64,000 nt of DNA from Schizochytrium sp. CCTCC M209059 (taxonomy: Eukaryota > Sar > Bigyra > Thraustochytrida > Thraustochytriidae): the NCBI GenBank assembly GCA_000818945.1, contig KN805418.1:68807-132806 (forward strand), read 5' to 3'. A program made the position numbers and the translations under genes. The notes below the pieces were generated by a model. It did not search any database. It was given only the letters and a program-made list of their open reading frames with translations, and was not told where the DNA came from. Below are positions 9,347-20,890 of this stretch, piece by piece. Positions within the stretch are counted from its first letter, which is position 1. Each line of letters begins with the position of its first letter.

Positions 9347-11082
9347 GGTGCCTCTCCGCTTCTCTTTTACTGTCCAGTACTCGGCCGCCGAAGATCCTCG
9401 TTCGTTCGTTCGTTCGTTCGTTTGTGCGGTCGCGCGTGCGTGCGTGCGTGCGTCACTTGCTCTGCTCTTCTACTCCTGCTATTCTTTCTGCTCTTGTTGA
9501 CGTTGTTTGTTCCTTTCCTTTCCTTCGTTGCCTTCGTCAACACTAGCGTCGACAATATCTGCGCAACTCCAGTTCTTCTTTCTTCTTCTTCTTCTTCTTC
9601 TTCTTTTTTCTTTTCTTCTTCTTCCGCCACAGCGTTGAGCTTGCGTACGAGCGTGCGTTGCCCACCAACATCATGGTCTTCATCGCCGCTCAAGCTCTCA
9701 CTCAGCCTGCGGCATGTTTCTCTTCGCTTTGAAAGGGTTGCCTTGGCTTTCGTTATAATCGATGGGACGCAAGGCTGCACTTGCTCGCAGCGACCGCGCT
9801 GACACTCTTCTTTTCCGGCATGAACTTGCGAAGTAGAGGGCAAGAGAGCCTGTGCGATGATGACCGTGATGGCAATACTGCGTATGTGTGGCTGTCTAAC
9901 TGAATGAATGAACAAAGAAGTGAAGAAATGGATGTGTGTGTGCATCTGCGGCAGAGAATTCTACAAGGCATGGCGGACCGGTCTTGAGAGGATAGATTGT
10001 AGCCTCCTCTTTTTATGACCCTGGGCCGCTTTCCATGTTGACCCTTCCTGCTTTCCTTTTCGCAGCCTCTTTCTTCTCCCTCCGTCAGCCAGAAGGTGGT
10101 CATCGTCATCGACTTCGAGGTTGGCTTCTCAGCCTCTACCCACTTTCCCATAGCTGACTTGGCTGCTACGATATACTGCATAGTGACCCGGCCGGCCAGA
10201 CAGGCGCATTGGCCGTCTCACACACAATTAGAAGCGCCAGGAAGGGCCGAAGCCGGGTTGGCGAGACTATAGTCTATGATCGATTGACTGACTGATCGAT
10301 GGATTGATTGCTCGACTGATGCTCTGTCTCCTTGACTGACTGACGGACCAGGTGACTGACTGACTGACTGACTGATTGATCGATTGACTGACTGACTGAT
10401 TAATCGATTGACTGACTGACTGATTGATTGATCGATTGACTGATCGACTGTTCGATTGACTGTGCGTGAGTGACGGCGCTTGCCTTCGTGATGGTGCCTG
10501 GCAGCAGAGCCGAGGCCAAGCGGCCCGCGAGCGCCGAGGAGGAGCCGCGGGAAGCCTGCTTGCTTGCTTGCTTGCTTGTCTCTGTGTCTGTCTCTCTGTC
10601 AGTCAGTCAGTCTGCGTCAGGCCCTGGCTTTCTGCGCCAGCCGCCGGAGGCGAGGCCGGGGCAGGCGAGACCTCGCGCGGCCAGTCGCGACGGGCCACGC
10701 TCTGCCCGTGCTTCGCTCGATCCCGCGCCTCCTCGTTCGTCCTTGTCGCTTCCCGCGGACAGAGTACGTACGTGGACGAAAGGAGCGACCTCCAGTTCCG
10801 AGGGGAGGACGACGCCTGCGACGTCGACCCTCGAGCGCGCGACCTCGATCAATCCACGGGACTGCTGGTGGCGCCAGAATAAAACCAACTCGACAAGGAG
10901 TTACTCTTTTAAAAAAAGAGCTGCACAAGTTCACGCTCCCGGTCGTGTCGAGACAACATAAAAACGAGGGGCTGCAACGATCCGATTGAGATCAATTGCT
11001 TGGGCGGGTGCAAGGTGCCGTACGCCGGCGCGCGCTCGTGTCGGCGCACAAAGGAAATAATTGCCATAAAAAAAGCTGCAAC
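9347..11082. other. Divergent intergenic region with simple repeats
   Basis: Shared upstream region of a minus-strand and a plus-strand gene. It contains (GTTC)n at 9399-9424, a GTGC run at about 9433-9452, a TTC run at 9581-9604, a block of TGAC/TGAT/GATC tetranucleotides at 10263-10462, and (TGCT)n at 10557-10578. Many overlapping open frames exist on both strands, but all are driven by these repeats. I do not support a gene here. Confidence 0.6.
10263..10462. repeat. Degenerate TGAC/TGAT tetranucleotide block
   Basis: About 200 bp made almost entirely of GACT, GATT and GATC tetranucleotides in runs (for example three GACT units followed by GATTGATC). The pattern suggests repeated slippage with point mutations. 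It lies 600-800 bp upstream of the TPR gene. Confidence 0.8.
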
Positions 11083-11538
11083 ATGGAGGCAAACTCGTCG
11101 CACGGGCATGGCCCCGCCGGAACGAGCAAAACGCCATCCTTGGCAGGAGGGTCCGACTCTGAAGGCTTTGAGTGGTCTTCGGACGAGGTGGACTCGATCG
11201 ATGAACCGACCGATTTGACGGAACGTGGCGTCTCGATCGACGTTCTCATGGACCTTTTGATCGAGCACGATCTTGAGAACCTCTCGACGCGGGAAGTTGT
11301 GGAGCGTTTTGTGCTACCGCAAACGGCCGACTATGGATGCTCGCTCTCTGGTTTGATGAAGCGGTCATTTCCTCAATCTGTGGGTCGTGCGACACATTAC
11401 GTTATTCACCCATGGGATTGCAATTTTGGCCGCCTTGTTCGGGCACTCATGTCAGTCGACAACTCTTACCGCCACGGGGGCGTAGCGGAATACGAGGATG
11501 AGGATGACGATGCGGACGGACACTACGATGATTATCAT

Positions 11539-11573
<35 letters not shown>

Positions 11574-13470
11574 ACAACAACAACAACAACAACACCTTTA
11601 TCAACATCTCCACCATGAAGGCGGAACCGAGTTCTCTGGCGAGGGCGGGATTGCAACAGGTGAACATATTGATCATGATGCTATCTCTCAATACCACCAG
11701 CACCAGCACCAGCAAGAGTTTCACGCTGCCCATGGTGAGGCCAATGACCATACTCTGGCCCACGGCAGCGACGCATTTCTTACCGCAGGCGATGACGGCT
11801 CGCATCAGGGTCTTTTACGAGAAATGGGAGGCGTGGTGCGGAAACGGCAACGAAGACCACAGCAGCGGCCGCATGCGTTGTTCTGGATCGACATCTTTGC
11901 CATGGACCAGCACTTGCACCTTGAGGGCTACGCAAGGGAAGATGTGTGGCTGCACCGGGACCAATTACTACAGAGCGTGCGAAGTCTCATCGAAACAATA
12001 CCGTATGCCTGTCTCTTTATGGACCCAGGAAGCGCGCCCGTGCTCGTCAAGCGCTCTTGGTGTCTCTACGAGTCAATGCAAGCTGTCTTTCACGAGTCTA
12101 AATTTGTGTTGGCGTACTGTCCCGAGACCTCGGAGACTTCCAAGCAGCTGCATCCAGCCATTGAAGACTTTGGTGCGGCGGTAGAGGCCTTCACTCCAGA
12201 TTTTGCCACGAGCGAGACGACCTTGCCCCAAGACAAGGAGTGGTTGCTCAGTGCAGTTGCGGCCGCACATCCATCAGGATTTCGTTGGCTTAATGAAAAG
12301 GTTGGGCAGGTGATGCTGCACGCACTAGCGCAAGAAGTTCTCAATGACCTTTACGGCGCGCACCCAGACTTGGATTTTGCGCCCGTGCAGTCGTTCCATC
12401 AACTCGCTACTCTGCTCGAGGCGCTGGTCTGCGTGGAGCAGGCCAACGTGCAGTATATGCGCGCCCTCGACTTGGCCCGTGACCAGGTGGGCGAAGACCA
12501 CACGACGACACTGGCTATTGCCCACGATCTCGCGTGCCTCCAGGCCAAGCATTTTTTCGCCTTTGCTCAAGCCGAAGAACTTTTGCGCGCGACGCTCGAT
12601 GCACGCGAGCATCGTCTCGGGAAACATCATCCGGATACGATGGAAAGTGCGCTTGCTTTGGCACGTCTCTTGCAAGCCCAGAACCGCGTCGACGAGGCCG
12701 AGAAACTTTTCCGCGAAACCCTCGAACGGTCGCTTGTGGAACATGGTTTTGCGCATCGCCAAAGCTTGGTGGCTGCTAATCTCTTGGCACTCTTGCTGCA
12801 ACAGCGGGGCGATCACTTTGAGGCATACATTTTGCTCGCGCGCACGTTGTCTGTGGGTATGAAGGTGCTTGGGCGGCATCATCTCGATGTCCTCGTGTGG
12901 CGCAACAACCTCGCGGTCCTCTTGCAAGATATGGACGTCTTGCACGTTGCGGAGTCGCTCTTTCGCAAGGCGCTGGTCGACTGTGAGTCTGCCTTGGGGC
13001 AGGAACATCCCCAGACTCTTGATATTGTGTATAATCTTGGCCAGTGTCTGTGGCAGCAGGCCAAGCTGCGCGGCGCAGAAACGTGCTTTCGTAGAGAGCT
13101 CGTTGGCTGTCAAACCATTTATGGTCCGGGACATCGTGACACGATCCGCTCAATTCGCAACATGGCCGAGTTCCTCGCCTCGGAGGGACGTCGGGACGAG
13201 GCTGAAAAATATTTGCGTGAGCTCGAAGCAATAGAAGGTTCAGGCCGGGGCACACCTGAGTCTGCGCGCGAACGCCGAAGTCTCCACAGGCACTTTAGCA
13301 GCAACCTCTCGGTGAGCTCTGGCTCCAGTCGCTCGAGCAGTCGTTTTAATGAGCTTCTCAAACGGGACACGGATGGCGATACGGATGGCGACTCTCTGTC
13401 GCCCTCTTCGGCGGCATCCGTGAGCTCATCCAGAAATTTATTGGGGGCCACGCGCGCATATAGCTCATGA
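11083..13470 (+). CDS. Kinesin-light-chain-like TPR protein with N-terminal WIDIF/WCLYE module
   Basis: The first in-frame ATG is at 11083, giving 795 aa; the frame is open further upstream but only from a TTG codon. Residues 1-150 are acidic. At about 150-175 a His run is followed by about 16 Gln (CAG then CAA codons). Residues about 255-350 hold a module with FWIDIFAMDQH and later KRSWCLYES, a pattern I associate with TPR proteins of stramenopiles, dinoflagellates and green algae that resembles TIR/HET-type effector folds. Residues about 440-725 carry tandem TPRs of the kinesin-light-chain/nephrocystin type, each about 42 aa, with signatures such as GEDHTTTLA, GKHHPDTMESA and GQEHPQTLD. The C-terminus is Ser-rich. 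TPRs mediate protein binding. A motor cargo adaptor or a signalling/immune-type scaffold are both possible; no kinesin head is present. Confidence 0.8.
11536..11594 (+). repeat. Coding CAT/CAG/CAA tract (poly-His then poly-Gln)
   Basis: A run of CAT codons followed by CAG and then CAA codons inside the TPR gene. The codon order (blocks of pure CAG, then pure CAA) suggests two slippage expansions. Confidence 0.85.
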
Positions 13471-14223
13471 TGCGCAATGTCCTTTTGTCTCTGCTGTTCA
13501 CGAGCTTGCTTGTTCGCAAGGCACGAAGGCTTGCAAAGAACAGACTTTCTCGAGGAAACGGAGAAAAAAAAGGCTGTGCAAATCTACTTTCGACGGTAAT
13601 TAATCACAACGACAGCAACGGCAAGCAGCAATCCATTGCAGCAAGCAAGGTGAAAGCTAGGCGAGCACAATGTGCGCGAATCGTCTATTGATCATGCCAC
13701 GTTAATCTGATGGTATACGTGTGCTGGTTGCGCGGCTATACCTTTGTTACAAGCTTTGAGATCATCGCGCCGTTAATGCGTGGGACCGTTGTGCGCCGTG
13801 CCATGCAAAATTCACCTTCACAAGTAAGAAATGTAGGTTTTACTTCTCGAAGTCAAGGAAGGAAGGAGATAAGTGATATATCATTAGATCATTTTTTTTT
13901 TACCGACCTTGCCTGCCGAGAGAAGGAAGAGCAAGAACGACGCAAAATCAAACCAAAAGACAGCCACTTTTGAAGTAGTATCACCATTGTCGTCGTTGTT
14001 GTTGAGTATATACAACCATGCAGGATCCAGCACGAATTACGACGGTGCAAGGTGGGGGCGAGTGCAAGGCAGCGCACGTTTCTTACGAAAAAGAGATCAT
14101 TTCACATCAAAAGAAGAAAAGTAGAAAGGGAAAAGAGATACGTCCTCCCTTTATGATCATAGTAATATGCCCCTTGATGGGGCCTGGTAAGGCCAAAAAA
14201 GAGAGAGCAACTCTCTGGTCAAA
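13471..14223. other. Convergent 3' intergenic region
   Basis: Lies between the 3' ends of two convergent genes and is less GC-rich than the coding regions. Only short unconvincing open frames are present. It should contain both 3' UTRs. I see no repeats or RNA genes. Confidence 0.6.
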
Positions 14224-15318
14224 TCAAATCGATCCAACCTTTTCATTCTCCCGCGAGGAGACAAGTCTCAACATAACGTGTGGAAGGCATTTGTCGCAAA
14301 TGTCCTTGCTCGTTGCTGGAGTGATCTTGAGATTGCTATAGAGGATGACGCCGCTGAGAGCCACAAGAACACCAAAAATGTTGCGATAGAGTTCCTCGAT
14401 CGGGTTACCCTCGGAAATATGCATCATGTACCCCGAGGCGAGAATGAGGCACGTTTTACCATGACCAACCACCTGAAAGGTGACCGCCGACGTCTTGCCA
14501 ATGAGAGCAAACGAGTGCACGTTCACGCTAACGGCGAGCAGACACGAGAGGAGAATGAGCATCGTCAGAGAGACAGCCTCATCAGAGCTGGCAGAGGTAA
14601 CGGCCGCGGCCGCAGCTGAGGCGCCATCGCGCAAGTTTGCGGTGATTCCCTTGTTGGGGTCGAGAGGATCGTCGAGGTGCTCCCAATCTGAGCCTTGCGG
14701 CTTGAGAAGGAGATCCTGGCCCTCGAAGATGATTGCAAGTACGGCACCGACGCCGATTTGATATGTTGACACAGAAAGCGCCAGTTCCTGGCTCGACATT
14801 CCCCATTCCTTTTGTTTGCGGCCCTGCCAGATTTGATACTGCGCCGTGACGAGAACGGCGGCCACGCCAAAGACGGATCCAAGCATATTGAGTTGTACAT
14901 CTGTGACGGTTGCGATACCCACGCCAATGAGAACGAGCACAAGAGCGCCGACAACCTTTCGCGTCGGATACTCATCGTAGCGCACCGCATTGAGGAGAAG
15001 GCAGCATGGTACGATGCAGAGTTTCATCATTTGATAGAATCCGACGCTGTTAAGCTTGAGGGAAAAGTTCATGAGACAGATGGATCCAACGCCAAAGCTT
15101 GCCACGAGGAGATTGTGCAGCATGGAGACGCGCTTGACCTCGAAGAGCTTGAACACACGCGCCATGATGTGCAGGAGTCCCGCAGTCCACACAAAATGAA
15201 AGGTGCTGAGCGTAAAGACGTGCGTGAATCCACGCGTAAAGATCTGCTTGTTGACCACGACGAGAGCGACAGAGCTGAGGATGCTGCCAATGATGAGCGC
15301 CCATGTTGGGTATGCCAT
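14224..15318 (-). CDS. SLC35E3-like sugar-phosphate/nucleotide-sugar transporter (TPT family)
   Basis: The first ATG in frame is at 15318 (MAYPTWALIIG), giving 364 aa; the frame is open upstream but without an ATG. About ten hydrophobic segments span the protein. Recognisable triose-phosphate-transporter family landmarks include VVVNKQIF in the first segment, THVFTLSTFHF, SICLMNFSLKLNSVGFYQMMKL and ALVLVLIGVGIATVTDVQLN. The tract AVLVTAQYQIWQGRKQKEW closely follows the SLC35E3 pattern (TSLYQVWVGAKQHE), and the C-terminal half has the typical TFQVVGHGKTC motif. These antiporters move nucleotide sugars or phosphorylated sugars across Golgi, ER or plastid membranes. The close plant relatives transport UDP-xylose or UDP-rhamnose/galactose, but the substrate cannot be read from sequence. 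Residues about 225-265 form a hydrophilic Ala/Asp-rich loop. Confidence 0.85.
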   Translation of the reverse strand: MAYPTWALIIGSILSSVALVVVNKQIFTRGFTHVFTLSTFHFVWTAGLLHIMARVFKLFEVKRVSMLHNLLVASFGVGSICLMNFSLKLNSVGFYQMMKLCIVPCCLLLNAVRYDEYPTRKVVGALVLVLIGVGIATVTDVQLNMLGSVFGVAAVLVTAQYQIWQGRKQKEWGMSSQELALSVSTYQIGVGAVLAIIFEGQDLLLKPQGSDWEHLDDPLDPNKGITANLRDGASAAAAAVTSASSDEAVSLTMLILLSCLLAVSVNVHSFALIGKTSAVTFQVVGHGKTCLILASGYMMHISEGNPIEELYRNIFGVLVALSGVILYSNLKITPATSKDICDKCLPHVMLRLVSSRENEKVGSI

Positions 15319-16282
15319 CTTTCTTGAAGAGGACCTTGCCGCCTTGCCGCCTTGCCCTGGACGGTCAGACGACCAGTCAGTCACTCAGGCAGGCAAGAAA
15401 ATAGGCAGGCAGGAAGGCAGGAAGGCAAACAGACAAGACAGCCAGTTGCAAAGTGGGTTTCGTGCCGGATGGGTTTCGTGCCGAGAGAGACTTGAGATCC
15501 AGGCTGCACTGCACCACGTGTAGCTCTAGCAAGCCAACGTAGAGCAAAACGAGGAGCGCCGCCTTGCCTGGCTGCCTGCCACTACTTGGCGCTACCTGCC
15601 GCGTGACTCTACGGCACTCTTGGGCAGCAGCGAGCGACTCCGCACCAACTTTGCCACCGAGCGGGCGGCACTGCCGGCTCTACTAATAACAGGCTTGGGT
15701 TATTTTTTCAATTTGTTTTTTTGAAACGGCGAAGTAGAGCCTGCCTGCCTATAGGCTGTTTACACCGCCAGAGTCTTGGCCGCCCCGTACGAAGGTATAA
15801 ATGTGGCGAAAGGGCCACGGGGCCCATCGAGGTGCCTCAAGAAGAAGCAAAAGTACTGCGATGAAACACATTATGACACAACATACAAACGGGATTCTGT
15901 TTTAGTACAATCGTTGCTACTTGGGGCCCATGACGAAAAACTTGCTCGTCTGATTTTTTCCGCCCTCAAGCTGTTGTTCCCTTGCGCGAACGCGCCAGGA
16001 AGAAAGGGAAGCCCATTACAGGTTTAATCTACGCTACACATCATGATCTTGATGATCGAGTCGAGGACTCTCCAATAAAAAGGTAGAGAGAGAGGCCGGT
16101 GGTTCCAGGTCAATCCATGGCCACAAGGACCCGGAGAGGCTGGTATAATCAATCAGAATCGCAATATCAACGCAGTTCACGCGCGCGCATGCGCGCGCGC
16201 TCATTCGTTTTCTCAGCAATATGGACCGACGCAACGCAACGCAACGCAACGCAACGCAACGCAACGGAACGGCGAAGGGTTT
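15319..16282. other. Intergenic region between two minus-strand genes
   Basis: Holds the upstream region of the transporter gene and the 3' end of the carrier gene. CAGG/AGGCA repeats occur at 15385-15430, and a GCAAC/GCAACG pentamer run at about 16230-16267. No credible ORF. Confidence 0.6.
16230..16267. repeat. (GCAAC)n pentanucleotide run
   Basis: About seven consecutive GCAAC units ending about 16 bp before the carrier stop codon, therefore in its 3' UTR. Confidence 0.85.
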
Positions 16283-17154
16283 TTAGGCGTCTTCGACAGG
16301 GACATTTTCCCAGGCCTTTCTCAGGAGGGTCTCGTTGAGAACGTTTACGATGAGGAGAAGACCGATGCGTGCCTCGGCACCACGCCACAAGAGACGCACA
16401 CCATTCTCCTTGTATGCTTTCGCGATGGCCGTCATGTGTGACAGGTCGTGGTTGGACTGCATCGTGATTTGGCAATTGTGCAAGCCCTGACTTGCCACCG
16501 TTGCCACAATGGAGCAACCCAGGACCGAGGACCAGTGCTTGATGCTCTTTTTCAGGGCGGAGGGGTTCTTCTCATCGTCGGGAAAGGCAGGATCGATGAA
16601 GTGTTTGCGTACCGGCTCGGCAAAGACAAAGGGCACACCTTGTGAGATGGTGTCGCGCACGGCTGCAAAGCCAAATCCGCGGAACATGCCGGCATAGCTG
16701 GGGTTTGTGCCTAGTTTTAGCGCCTGCGAAAAGAAGATGTTTGCTTGGCCATACACGCCACCTGAGATTCGTTCAATGTTTGAAGGGCGCGTGATTTGTT
16801 AGTGTGAACGTTAGTGAAAGCTCGGATGTTTGATGACTCGAGCAACGACTTACCTTGCAAAACACCCACGACCGCGAAGGCGGCCCAGGGGTTGAAGTTC
16901 TCCTTGACAGGGGTGCTCGCATCCATCTGCGCCATCTTGAGCACTGTTTGGTGCGGAAGGATACGCATTGCCATCTTGGTCATTTGCGGCGCGGTCATGT
17001 GGACCTTGGGATTAAGTTTCACCAGCTGGTACAAGGACGAGAGGGGCGAGAAGAGGGAGATGGCGAAGCCGTACGCTAGCATGTACGGCTGTTTCTCCAG
17101 CATCGTGCGCGGCCGCATCGCCTGCTGCTGCACGCCGCCCGTCTCTGCCGCCAT
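16283..17154 (-). CDS. Mitochondrial-carrier-like membrane protein, two exons
   Basis: Exon 1 is 17154-16854 and exon 2 is 16761-16283. The 92-nt intron has donor GTAAGT and an acceptor ending CTCAG. Joining gives 780 nt, exactly 259 aa plus stop, and restores a continuous hydrophobic segment (GVLQ then GGVYGQANIFF). The C-terminal half shows carrier-type half-repeats: GMFRGFGFAAVRDTISQGV resembles the conserved Y-x-G-x(3)-R stretch of odd/even helices, and NGVRLLWRGAEARIG resembles the third repeat. The classical PX(D/E)XX(K/R) signatures are degenerate or missing, and the protein is shorter than typical carriers (about 300 aa). I therefore call it an atypical mitochondrial carrier (SLC25-like) without a substrate. 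Confidence 0.7.
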
Positions 17155-17327
17155 CCTGCTCGTCTAGCTACGGGTCCCGGATGGTAATATCCCAAGCAGG
17201 CAGGCAGGCAGGCAGGCAGGCAAGCAGACAGATACGCAGGGGGGCTCCGCCTCGCCTCGCTCGGTCTTGGTTACGGGATGCGCGGGTAAGCAAGCAAGAG
17301 CACCTGGGCTGATGCGTATACTGAGTT

Positions 17328-17346
17328 AGCTTGCTTGCTTGCTTCT

Positions 17347-17382
<36 letters not shown>
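17328..17382. repeat. (GCTT)n tetranucleotide array
   Basis: Around a dozen GCTT units with one CTTT interruption, 170-230 bp upstream of the carrier start codon on the minus strand. Confidence 0.85.
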
Positions 17383-17699
17383 GAGCGTGCGTGCCCGTCA
17401 GATCAGTCTGCCGGCGTGCGTCCCGTCCGCGTCGAGCACGCTCTTTTACGGTTCTACTGCTTGCCTCTGCCTGCTTGCTTGCTGCCCTGCTGTTGGTCGG
17501 TCGGTGGGTTGCTCCTGCTCGCACCCGCGCGGCCAGGCCAGGCCAGGCTTCCTGCCCTCTCCTCTCTGCCAGGTAGTCAGCTAAGTCAGCTAGCTCGCTC
17601 GCTCGCAGGCGGCAGCGCTCGCGACGTGCGTCTGGCTGGCTGGCTGGCTAGCTGGCTGGCTCCCTTCCCGCTCCGGCTTCGCTCCGGCCTGCCGCGGCG

Positions 17700-17703
<4 letters not shown>

Positions 17704-17736
<33 letters not shown>
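17704..17736. repeat. (CTG)11 microsatellite
   Basis: Eleven uninterrupted CTG triplets in intergenic sequence, not attached to a supported gene. Confidence 0.85.
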
Positions 17737-20599
17737 ATTGTCGCCGCGCGAGTTCGAGTTCTGCGCGGCGCATGTGATCTGGCGAGCGAGTCCCTGCTCT
17801 GCTCCGCCCTGCTGCGCCGAGTCTCTGGGACGGCGGCTCGACAGAGAAAGAAAGAAACCAACACTCAATATCACACAATCAATCACACGATCAATCAACC
17901 AATCAAGCACACAATCAAACAGCCAGGCGACTTGCACCGTGCCAGCCCGCCTCGACTCGACGCGGCCAGCGCAACTCAGCTCACCGTGGCAAACGCGACA
18001 AGGGCACGCAGCCGACGCCCCGTCAGTCGCGGCGAAGCGAGCGAAGCGGGCCCGAAGCAGCGCAGAAGGGGCTCCGGAAGCAAGGACCGCGCGGAGGAAG
18101 GAGGCAGACAGACAGCCAGGGAGGGCACGGCTCGACGCGACCCGCCACACGAGGCGTGCGCGGCGAACGCGAGGCGGGGCCGCGCCCGATCCGCAGCCGG
18201 GGAGGCGAGGCAGGGAGGCAGGCAGAGGCAGGCAGGCAGGCCCGGCCACCAAGGCCAGCAGCAGCAGCTGGCAAGCTAGCAAGCTGGCAAGCTGGCAAGC
18301 AGGGGCGAGTGCATGCATGCATGTATCCGAGCGTGCGGTGCGGGCGAGCGTGCGCTTCTCCGTGCCGAGGAAGGCGCCGCGCCTGCGCTGGCCCGTGTCG
18401 CCCTGCGGCCTGGTCGCGTCCCTGCAAGAGGCGGATGGCAGCAAGGCAAGGCGTGGGTAGCATGGATGGCGTCGAGGCGCGGGTGGCGTGGATGACGTCG
18501 AGGCATCGCAAGCCTGGGACCCGACGACAACTTAAAACGAAGACGCGCGAGGCCCAGGCTCCGACCGCGGAGGGTCGTCTCGTCCCGTCCCGTCTCGTCT
18601 CGTCTCGTCTCGTCTCGCCGCGTCACAGACACGCACGCACGCACGCACACACAGCGCGGCAGCCGGCCAGCCACGGCGAGGCGAGGCGAGGCGAGGCGAG
18701 GCGAGAGGAGCGTCGGGCGAGCAGAGCGCGCGGGGCAGGGACCAGGCAGACAGGTCCTGGCGAGCGAGAAGAAGCGCATCTCCGCTGCTGCGGCGGCGGC
18801 GTGTACGCTGCAGAGATCGTTCGGCAGCGAGAACGAACTGCGAGAACGGGAAGGAAACGAGAGCGCCACCGCGCAGTGCAGGCAGGCTGAGGCGCGGCTG
18901 AGTGGGGCCCTGGGAGCGGCTGCGGAAGACGGCACCGGCTGGCCGTGCGTGCATACGTAGTACGTCTGCATGCGAGCGAGCGTGCGTGCGTGCGTGCGTC
19001 TACGGTTGGTTGACAGGTCGCCAGCCAGCCAGCTGGTGCTGGTGCTGGTGCTGGTGCTGCAGGGGGGGGCCATGAATGCTTCGAAGGCAGGCCGGGGATG
19101 CTGATGTCAGCAGGGTGGACTCCGGAGGGGCGTCCCCTCGCCACGCAGGTGCCATGTCGGAATCAACAGCCGTCTCCTGCACCACCTTCAGCGCAACTTG
19201 CTTGCTTTCCCTTCATTCTTGTTCATTCCATTGCTATCATGCTGCAGCTCGGAGCTGCGGCAGCTGCTTCGCGAGACTACTTTCATTCGAGCGGAGACGA
19301 GGATCTCTCGCTCAAGATTCAAGGTCACCTTGGCTTGCCTTGGCTTGCCTTGGCTTGCCTATCTTCCTTTTTTTTTTTTCCCTTCCCTCCTTTCTTCCTT
19401 CCTTCCTCCCTTTCCGTCCCGGTAGTCGGTAGTGGAGTGGCCCAGGCCTTCGTGTTCTGATCAGAAAAAGGGCTTGCGCCATCGATCGATCGATGGGCCG
19501 GTCGACCTCGAGGTCCACCCATCCTTGAGAAGATCAAGTCTCTGCCATCCGCCCCAACAACGCGCATCCGTCGGTCCGCGATCTTGAACGCGGCAGCGGA
19601 CCACCGTTTGACGTCACTCCATCAGTCGATCACTCAGAGGCTCGCTCATTGTCATTCAGTCTGTCCCAGTCTGACAGTCAGTCCCAACAAAGGGCGGCGT
19701 GAGCTGAGCGAGTACGGACTGCCGACCTGCCTGCCATCAGGGCCACTGCCAGCTGCTGTCTCTGCTGGCGGTGGCCACGACGAGGACGGAGAGGACGTAG
19801 CCGGCTCGCCGAGAAGACCGGACATGACCGGCCCCTTGGCAAGCAGCGGCGCCAGGCGGCGCAATCACGTTCCGGCACCTGGTGCGTTCCCCAGGATCGA
19901 GGACGTCGCTTGATATGGGCATGCCGCGGTAGACGCCGTCTCGGCGAAGCGCGCAATCCATGGACACGCTACGCTGATGAGGCAATCGACCTTGATTCTT
20001 GATCGGATTCGCAGCGGACAGGCAAGCAGCCTTAGAAAGGAAAAAGGAGAGAATCGTGCATCCAAACGCAGTGCCTCGTCGCTCTGTTCCTGAAGAGCTT
20101 GCTCGTCTCTGTTCGCTCGCAACACATACTTCTACCGTCGATCAAAAGAGGCGAAGACTGTGAACAGGTCATTAGATGCTGCTCATCAATGTTATGTGTC
20201 TTGATTGCAAGCTGACGTCACCCGGCAAGCTCACTTTCACCGCACAACTTTCAGCCCCTCAAGTTGCTCAGACAAAAGGATCGGACGGATTCTTTCGAAT
20301 AAAAATCAACTAGTTTCACTGGAGAAATTGACAGAATAGAAGGTGAGGCTTTCTCGCAAGGGATACGTCAGGAAATCACACTTCAAAACTCGGCCAAGCA
20401 AACAGCTCGATGATGCGGCTCCTTGTCCAGACGTCTTATCTTCTCTCGCATTCAAGAGACAAGTCTCTCTGAGTTGCGCTGGGAAGCATCAATCACCTCG
20501 CCAAAGTTCCGTTTCTCATACTTTGCGTGTATGCCCTGATTGCGAGTGGACGCCAATCGGCAAGATAGGCTGCGAATGCGAAGCAGAACTGAACTGCGA

Positions 20600-20890
20600 A
20601 GCAAAACTGCGAAGCAGACTCTGCTCATCATATGCTAAAACATGTGCCCAACATTGTAGCGCCGCCGCCCATTCGAGGTGTGTGCGCGCACACACACAAG
20701 GGCCTCATATCCGACACTGTATCGCAAGGGCAAATGCGCGTGCACGCATCACCAGTCAAGCTGTTGATAGGCTGCAAAGCAGAACTGCTCAGTATATTCT
20801 GAAACATGTGTCCAACATTGAAACGCCGCCGCCCATTCGAGGTGTGTGTGCGCGCGCGCACACACACAAGGGCCTCATATCCGACACCGT
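20600..20890. repeat. Tandem duplication of about 165 bp
   Basis: Two diverged copies share, in order, an AAACATGTG(C/T)CCAACATTG segment (20638 and 20802), a CGCCGCCGCCCATTCGAGG segment, a GTGTGCGCGCACACAC stretch and GGCCTCATATCCGACAC (20701 and 20871). The offset is 164 bp at the left and 170 bp at the right because the alternating GC/CA stretch differs in length. No coding support. Confidence 0.85.

Noticed and set aside
17335..18460. Long plus-strand frames (314 and 240 codons) in the repeat-rich region
   Set aside because: Leu/Ala/Cys and Arg/Gln stretches come from GCTT, CTG and CAGG arrays; overlapping frames on the other strand are equally long.
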